Below, one piece after another: positions 58,608-64,000 of a stretch of DNA of 64,000 nucleotides. The DNA comes from Exophiala sp. HKRS030 (taxonomy: Eukaryota; Ascomycota; Eurotiomycetes; Chaetothyriales; Herpotrichiellaceae). The notes under the pieces were generated by a model that was given only the letters and a program-made list of their open reading frames with translations, made no database searches and was not told the origin of the DNA. The position numbers were made by a program, and so were the translations under genes. The stretch is from assembly GCA_023897205.1 (NCBI GenBank), contig JAHWDD010000001.1, forward strand, positions 1,798,001-1,862,000, in the 5' to 3' direction. How positions within the stretch are numbered: the stretch's first letter is position 1; each line of letters starts with the position of its first letter.

Positions 58608-59254
58608 TCGTCTCCTTGTATAGTACTATTATCTTGTTGTGGCAGAGGGCCCTTCGATCTAGATTGCAAAATCCAGGAAAGCTTCCACGTTTCTAAACTG
58701 TGATACAAGCTTGAATGTCTCAGATTTACCAAATATGGCGAGAGGTTGCAGATTCAACTCTTGTCCTGTCCGGTGCAGTTACTGTTATTTCAGAGAATGG
58801 CTCTGCCTTGAAATCACAACACCAAAGAGCCCACTCGTCCCAGCTACAGACGTCCTAAAGTCCCAATTCGCCCTTCGTATGTGTTGACTCCAGGATTTTC
58901 CGATGCCGCGACGGGAGGCCATGGAGACGCCGTCTCCACTCTTTCAACTGGGGAAATCTGAATGACGAAGGGGTAGAGCATTCGGCTTCTCAACTCTTGC
59001 GGCAGCATCGTCCTATCTGCTGCCACTACCAATCTAGTGGGAGCCTCGGCAACTGGAACTGATTTGCTATAAAGAAGTATTTCATCGTTGCGATGCTAAG
59101 AGTTAGACCTTCTCACCAGCATCGTCGTCAACATCAATTCGGCAAGGTAACACCAGGACCTTAGACCAAGGTGAGTTCCTTCTTGCCTGTGTGATTCTTG
59201 CAATCCTGGTGACAATATTGTACAAGACCTTTCTCATATTGAGGGCGTGAAAGA
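58608..59254. promoter_or_regulatory. Upstream region of the second EthD gene
   Basis: Contains TGGGG at 58949 and AAGGGGTAG at 58968-58976, the latter identical to a word in 50322-50341. A perfect hairpin-like palindrome GGAGAC..GTCTCC lies near 58923. No gene recognised. Confidence 0.35.
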
Positions 59255-59732
59255 ATGGCCGCCACAGCATCAGCAGCCTCTAAAGCCGTAAGTCGCATCT
59301 TGTGCCATCCCAGATGATTTGGCTCATGTCCTGTTCTAGGTCAACGGCAAATCTTCAGTCCTGAAGATTGTTGGACTCTTCAAGAGAAAACCGGGAATCT
59401 CTCCAGAGGCATTCCGAGAATACTACGAAACCAAACATGTCAAGCTGTTTGAGCAGCACGTTGCTCTGCCTGGCGTATTGCGCTTCTCTCGCCGCTACCT
59501 GACACAGATTGATGGGATGTCCTCGCCTCTTCCGACTACCACCGGTGGCTACGATGTCATCATGGAAGTGTGGTACAAGGACCGGAACTTATTTGAGTCT
59601 CTGAGAAGCAAACCAGACCCCGAGTTCACCAAAATTGCCATTGAAGATGAGGAACAGTTCATCGATCGAAATTCCATGACCATGTATTTCTCGGATGATG
59701 TGGAGACTAAGTCTGGACCATGGGAAGTATAG
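59255..59732 (+). CDS. EthD domain protein (paralogue of the gene at 51803)
   Basis: Exons 59255-59287 (MAATASAASKA) and 59340-59732; 141 residues. Blocks: IVGLFKRKPGISPEAF, YYETKHVKLF, PGVLRFSRRYL, GGYDVIMEVWY, DRNSMTMYFSDDVETKSGPW. The intron sits at the same place, two residues before NGK, and in the same phase as in the gene at 51803. The second exons have equal length (393 bases). It lies in the opposite orientation about 7 kb away. The function is probably the same reaction on a related intermediate, or a heterodimer partner. Confidence 0.88.
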
Positions 59733-59827
59733 GGTTGAAGGACAGTCTATTTTGAAGCAGCTTAGACAAGGATTTATAAGATCTCTTGTCCTTTGATAGG
59801 AGTGAGCTGTTAGCTGCTCGATTCTGT

Positions 59828-60211
59828 TTAATGCAATTCATCCTTGGCTCTCACACTTCCTTCGAGGTATCTGTCATCGACAAGATTGAATCCGCTTAGT
59901 CGGTCATACTCATGGAGGTCTCGAGCCACCCATAAAGGCCTCGTGATGTCCCAGTACGGCTTGTAATAGTCCTTCTTGATCTGAACATCCATGAACCAGT
60001 CGTTATCCTTGTTCCATACTTCGACAAAATGGAACTTGCCGGATTCTGTCTTGGAGTGAAAGACGTCGAAATATATGCATTCAGGCTCCTTGCAAACCTC
60101 TAACCAGCAAGCCCGGAACGCCTGGAGAAATTCGTCGATGTTTGCGGGATCGATCTTTATGGTCCCTACGTGTGTTACGCCCCGATGAGGCGCCAGGAGC
60201 GGATTAGCCAT
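59828..60211 (-). CDS. Small antibiotic-biosynthesis-monooxygenase (ABM)-like protein
   Basis: One exon, 127 residues. Layout of a dimeric alpha-beta barrel: HVGTIKIDPANIDEFLQAF, then CWLEVCKEPECIYFDVF, then GKFHFVEVWNKDNDWFMDVQIKKDYY (the F-x-E-x-W of ABM proteins). ABM proteins oxidise aromatic polyketide-like substrates without a bound cofactor, or act as quinone-forming accessory enzymes. The fold is the same as that of the three EthD proteins nearby. It converges with the EthD gene at 59255, ending 96 bases apart. Confidence 0.78.
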   Translation of the reverse strand: MANPLLAPHRGVTHVGTIKIDPANIDEFLQAFRACWLEVCKEPECIYFDVFHSKTESGKFHFVEVWNKDNDWFMDVQIKKDYYKPYWDITRPLWVARDLHEYDRLSGFNLVDDRYLEGSVRAKDELH

Positions 60212-61130
60212 AAGGAGGTAGTGGTGAAAGTTGACGACGGCCTAGGACCCAAAGCAGCGCAATGTGGCTTATAGTTCAAACGAGACAGGCTGCGAGATGA
60301 GGAGGACAATATTGAACAGCTGAGGCATCGCACTAGGTAGTGCCGCGATCCTTGTTATACTGCTTCATCTCAACGCCCTAGGGTCGGCTGCGATGGGGTG
60401 CATTTCCAGAGTACTTCTTCACTTTCGGACCTACCTGCACGAATACGCGAGGAATGGGGTCGAGGGGTTCAGGGGGTTCCTTGGTGGTAACATGCTAATA
60501 AGTCATGGGGAACTCGGAGAATCTATTTATCCGCTCTGAACTCGCAGCCTCGAGTACGAGTTGTTTTGAGCCAATGAAAACGTTAACATGTGACTGAGAC
60601 TTTATATCTCTGAAAACAGCTTAGCGTATGACACCGTCGCCGCTTTGTGCTGCTTACGGAGGAGCATACGCTCCAAGTAGCGGCAGTAGCGGTCATTTGC
60701 CGTGCAACTGCAGCCTGAAGAACGAACATCAACACCATCATTGAGACTCGAACAAGAAAGATCATGTTTGGATTCCTTCCCTTCATATACAGCGACACGG
60801 CGGAATGTATAGATGGCCTCATCGTTTACAACAAAGAGTAACTACATATTATATAACAGCGTGGGGGCGGGCGAGCCCTCTCACTCGGCGCAATATCATT
60901 CTCAACCGTACTTCACAACATCTTCACCTCGCCACCTGAATTTGCACCTGCCATTGCTATTGTTGTACAGATTTTTCTGCCGCCATTGTCACCAACCTTG
61001 CGTGGAAATTTTTCTTGGTGAAAATTTTGCTCAATAAAAAAACTTTTCGCTGTGAAGACCAGATACCACTCTCACAAGGACAGTAATGACGACATTTTTC
61101 TAACTTCCACCATCAACTTTGTGATAGGCA
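60212..61130. promoter_or_regulatory. Divergent region between ABM-like gene and Rad26, with GGGGT boxes
   Basis: Three G-runs at 60455-60477 (GGGGT, GGGGT, GGGGGT) about 8-10 bases apart stand some 245 bases upstream of the ABM-like gene. They mark the last of the box groups and coincide with the right border of the accessory block. No gene recognised. Confidence 0.38.
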
Positions 61131-64000
61131 ATGATGGAACAAAGCAACAAGGACATCGATCCCGGCATTATGGAGGTCGATCAAACTACGAGCAACAGTG
61201 TCGCTGGCGACCCTGTTGCCCATGCTGACTCCGCCGAGTCACTTCGTCTTCGAAACCTCGATGCGCATGTGCAGGATCAAGATGACCTTGAACGCAACAT
61301 TGGTCGCAAAGCAGACAGACTCCTTTTCGAGCAAGCAAATCAGCGAGATCAACAAAGACTCGACAAGTCTAAAGCCCAAAGAGAGAAGCTGCAGAACCAG
61401 ATCCGAAAACTGCGTGAGGAGATCAGTCGGCCTATCGGCATCACCCAACGCACAAAATTGAAGCGAGACGTCGATCGAATGCAGGGTCAGATACAAAGTC
61501 TGGACGATGACATTGCCGACATTGAAGGAAGAATGCATGACCGGGAGACACAGGCAGACCAAGATCAACAGCATGATACTTCTTCAGCCGGCCGTCTGCC
61601 AAATGAGACACAGAGAGATTTCTTGATCCGAACTGGAAAGATAACACCTTTCTCCAAGTTCGGACTCTCGAATCATGGGGAATCTTCGGCTACACTTCAA
61701 GGCGCACTTCTCGATGCCGAAGAAGAGACAGACCTTGCTGATCTCAATCCTGATATCACAGATGGCAAAATCATGTCTCATCGAAACCTCCGACAGCCCG
61801 GCTTTGCTTCAAATTTCGTTGATTCAAGCACAGAAGAGAGCTCAAGCTCTGACCGACCACGCAAGCGAAGACGCATCGTTCAGAAGACCAAGAAGACGGG
61901 CGATGACGATTCGTATGGTGAAAGTTCTCCACAGGATGAAACCATGACCGACTCTGTCGATGAAGACGAAGACGAGTTGATGCCCACCACCACTGGTAAG
62001 AAGAGACGAAGGCAACAGAATCCACTCGCCGGGATCGACGACGACGTTGAGGACTTCCGCGGTATCGACGACGGTAATGAAGCGGTGTATCGATCACGGA
62101 TCAAAAAATGGGCTCTCAGACGACGCCGTGCTAGAAATCGGGTGCAAGAGGCCGAAGGAGTAGAGCGTGTTGATCTCAATGAAGATGGTGATCCAGAGAG
62201 GATCACGAAAGAAGAAGCTCATCTTCCTCATCCCGAGATTGCCGACACTGTCTTCGATCAAGGCTACAAGCTGCCCGGAGATATCTACCCTAGTCTCTTC
62301 GACTATCAAAAGACTGGAGTGCAGTGGCTGCACGAGCTCTACACCCAGCAGGTTGGAGGCATCATTGGTGATGAGATGGGATTAGGCAAGACCATTCAGA
62401 TCATTTCCTTTTTGGCAGGACTACACTACAGCCACAAATTGACCAAGCCCGTCATTGTCGTGTGCCCAGCCACGGTCATGAAACAGTGGGTCAACGAGTT
62501 TCACAGATGGTGGCCTCCTTTCCGTGTTGCCATTCTGCATTCATCTGGCAGCGGCATGATCAATGTACAGAATGAGGCAACCAAGGAAGATCGACTACTC
62601 GACATGGCGTGGGACCCGAACCGAAGCCGCCAGCCATTGACTCCGGCTCAAAAGGCAGCTCGACGCGTCCTCAACCCCATCTTGGAAGAAGGAGGTGTTC
62701 TTGTGACGACATACTCAGGAGTACAGACCTACGCTCCGCTTCTCATCCCTGTCAATTGGCAATATGCTATTCTAGACGAAGGCCACAAGATCAGAAATCC
62801 CGATACTGCGATAACTATCTATTGCAAAGAACTACGCACACCGAACCGAATCATTCTCTCGGGTACACCCATGCAAAACAACCTGGTCGAATTGTGGTCA
62901 TTATTTGACTTTGTCTTCCCTATGCGCCTCGGCACCCTGGTCAACTTCAGGAACCAATTCGAAATACCCATCCGACAGGGTGGTTATGCCAACGCTTCCA
63001 ACCTTCAGGTTCAAACCGCGTTCAAATGTGCCGAGACTTTGAAAGATGCCATTAGTCCTTACTTGCTCCAGCGTTTCAAGGTTGATGTGGCCTCAGACCT
63101 GCCTAAGAAGAGTGAACAAGTACTCTTTTGCAAGTTGACTGCTCTGCAGCGAAGTTCGTACAAGCGCTTCATCGGTTCCGGGGAGATGGATGCTATTATG
63201 AATGGCAAACGTCAAGCCCTCTATGGAATTGATATCCTCCGAAAAATCTGCAACCATCCCGATCTCGTTGATCATAAACGCCTTTCCATCAAAGCTGGCT
63301 ATAATTATGGTGACCCTGCAAAGTCTGGCAAGATGCAAGTTGTCGGCTCACTCTTAGAGCTTTGGAGAGACACTGGTCACAAGACACTTCTGTTCGCTCA
63401 ACATAGGATCATGCTTGATATCCTCGAGAAGTTCGTCAAATCCCTACCAAGCTTCAAGTATCGCCGCATGGACGGAAACACTCCGATACAACAGCGACAA
63501 AGCATGGTCGATGAGTTCAACACTGACCCTGATCTCCACGTTTTCCTTCTGACTACCAAAGTTGGTGGACTTGGCATCAACCTTACTGGAGCAGATCGAG
63601 TCATCATATACGATCCGGATTGGAACCCTTCCACTGATCTGCAGGCTCGTGAGAGAGCATGGCGGCTTGGCCAGAAGCGTGAGGTGACCATTTACCGTCT
63701 GATGACCGCTGGTACAATCGAAGAAAAAATTTACCATCGACAAATCTTCAAGCAATTCTTGACAAACAAGATTCTGAAGGATCCTAAACAGCGACAGACC
63801 TTCCATTTGAACGACCTCCACGACCTCTTCTCTCTTGGAAATGATGGAGCACCCACTGAAACCAGTGCGCTCTTCAAAGATGCTCAAGTACAAGTCGGTG
63901 CAAAATCGGAAGGGAAGCCGACGGACACGTCTTCGAATGCAAATGCTCAAACAAAGGCTGCTGGTGATAGAGGAATAGAGGCGCTGCCTGGTATATCTTC
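61131..64000 (+). CDS. rad26: Rad26/CSB (ERCC6) SNF2-family DNA-dependent ATPase, 3' end beyond window
   Basis: One uninterrupted frame of 956 residues to the window edge. The N-terminus has a leucine-latch/coiled-coil region (DLERNIGRKADRLL, then QREKLQNQIRKLREEI). The SNF2 core has DEMGLGKTIQI (motif I), VVCPATVMKQWVNEF, LDEGHKIRN (motif II), LSGTPMQNNL (III), LLTTKVGGLGINLTGADRVI (V) and RAWRLGQKREV (VI). LFDYQKTGVQWLHEL before motif I is the Q-box region. Rad26/CSB binds stalled RNA polymerase II and starts transcription-coupled repair in the nucleus. The missing part should hold the C-terminal tail. The start is one of two adjacent Met codons (61131, 61134). Confidence 0.95.
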   Translation, partial: MMEQSNKDIDPGIMEVDQTTSNSVAGDPVAHADSAESLRLRNLDAHVQDQDDLERNIGRKADRLLFEQANQRDQQRLDKSKAQREKLQNQIRKLREEISRPIGITQRTKLKRDVDRMQGQIQSLDDDIADIEGRMHDRETQADQDQQHDTSSAGRLPNETQRDFLIRTGKITPFSKFGLSNHGESSATLQGALLDAEEETDLADLNPDITDGKIMSHRNLRQPGFASNFVDSSTEESSSSDRPRKRRRIVQKTKKTGDDDSYGESSPQDETMTDSVDEDEDELMPTTTGKKRRRQQNPLAGIDDDVEDFRGIDDGNEAVYRSRIKKWALRRRRARNRVQEAEGVERVDLNEDGDPERITKEEAHLPHPEIADTVFDQGYKLPGDIYPSLFDYQKTGVQWLHELYTQQVGGIIGDEMGLGKTIQIISFLAGLHYSHKLTKPVIVVCPATVMKQWVNEFHRWWPPFRVAILHSSGSGMINVQNEATKEDRLLDMAWDPNRSRQPLTPAQKAARRVLNPILEEGGVLVTTYSGVQTYAPLLIPVNWQYAILDEGHKIRNPDTAITIYCKELRTPNRIILSGTPMQNNLVELWSLFDFVFPMRLGTLVNFRNQFEIPIRQGGYANASNLQVQTAFKCAETLKDAISPYLLQRFKVDVASDLPKKSEQVLFCKLTALQRSSYKRFIGSGEMDAIMNGKRQALYGIDILRKICNHPDLVDHKRLSIKAGYNYGDPAKSGKMQVVGSLLELWRDTGHKTLLFAQHRIMLDILEKFVKSLPSFKYRRMDGNTPIQQRQSMVDEFNTDPDLHVFLLTTKVGGLGINLTGADRVIIYDPDWNPSTDLQARERAWRLGQKREVTIYRLMTAGTIEEKIYHRQIFKQFLTNKILKDPKQRQTFHLNDLHDLFSLGNDGAPTETSALFKDAQVQVGAKSEGKPTDTSSNANAQTKAAGDRGIEALPGIS

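Overview
The window is nuclear DNA of a filamentous ascomycete (Pezizomycotina). Genes carry short GT-AG introns (about 50-120 nt). Fungal-specific families are present: Zn(II)2Cys6/C2H2 regulators, CYP53-type P450, fungal arylsulfotransferase and TRI12-like MFS. The housekeeping genes (eIF3c, Yak1, SRPK, Rad26/CSB) are typical of Pezizomycotina. The richness in oxidoreductases would suit a Chaetothyriales-type black yeast, but that assignment is only an impression.

Layout. 1-16.7 kb: arylsulfotransferase (cut by the left edge), NPC2-type lipid transfer protein, GMC oxidoreductase, diacylglycerol-kinase-domain protein, a small membrane protein, a metallophosphoesterase, an SR-protein kinase and an SDR. 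17.1-20.5 kb: a 3,373-bp Tc1/mariner-like transposon with perfect 42-bp terminal inverted repeats and a TA target duplication. It holds two convergent dead reading frames: a DD34E transposase and an unrecognised 602-codon frame. Both are broken only by point stops. 20.8-26.3 kb: a fungal regulator, an Osm1-type fumarate reductase and a DEDDh RNA exonuclease. 26.9-33.7 kb: a benzoate-4-monooxygenase-like P450 divergent from a salicylate-hydroxylase-like FAD monooxygenase, then an NmrA-like protein. 33.9-39.9 kb: eIF3c and the DYRK kinase Yak1. 40.9-60.2 kb: a compact accessory block. 61.1 kb to the right edge: Rad26/CSB helicase.

The accessory block is the most interesting part. It has two divergent regulators, one with two zinc fingers plus a Zn2Cys6 cluster and one with a regulator domain but no visible DNA-binding domain. 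The rest is three EthD-type small proteins, one ABM-type small monooxygenase, three SDRs, one P450 with a one-base frameshift, one MFS exporter and one 3-ketosteroid-dehydrogenase-like flavoprotein. No polyketide synthase, NRPS or terpene synthase is in view. Four gene pairs are divergent around shared promoters, and most promoters carry closely spaced GGGGT/ACCCC boxes. The block looks like a co-regulated catabolic or tailoring cluster; its substrate cannot be told from sequence alone.

Multi-exon models were built by hand from splice signals, reading phase and family motifs. Exon ends are given in the entries. Where phase could not be closed, this is stated.
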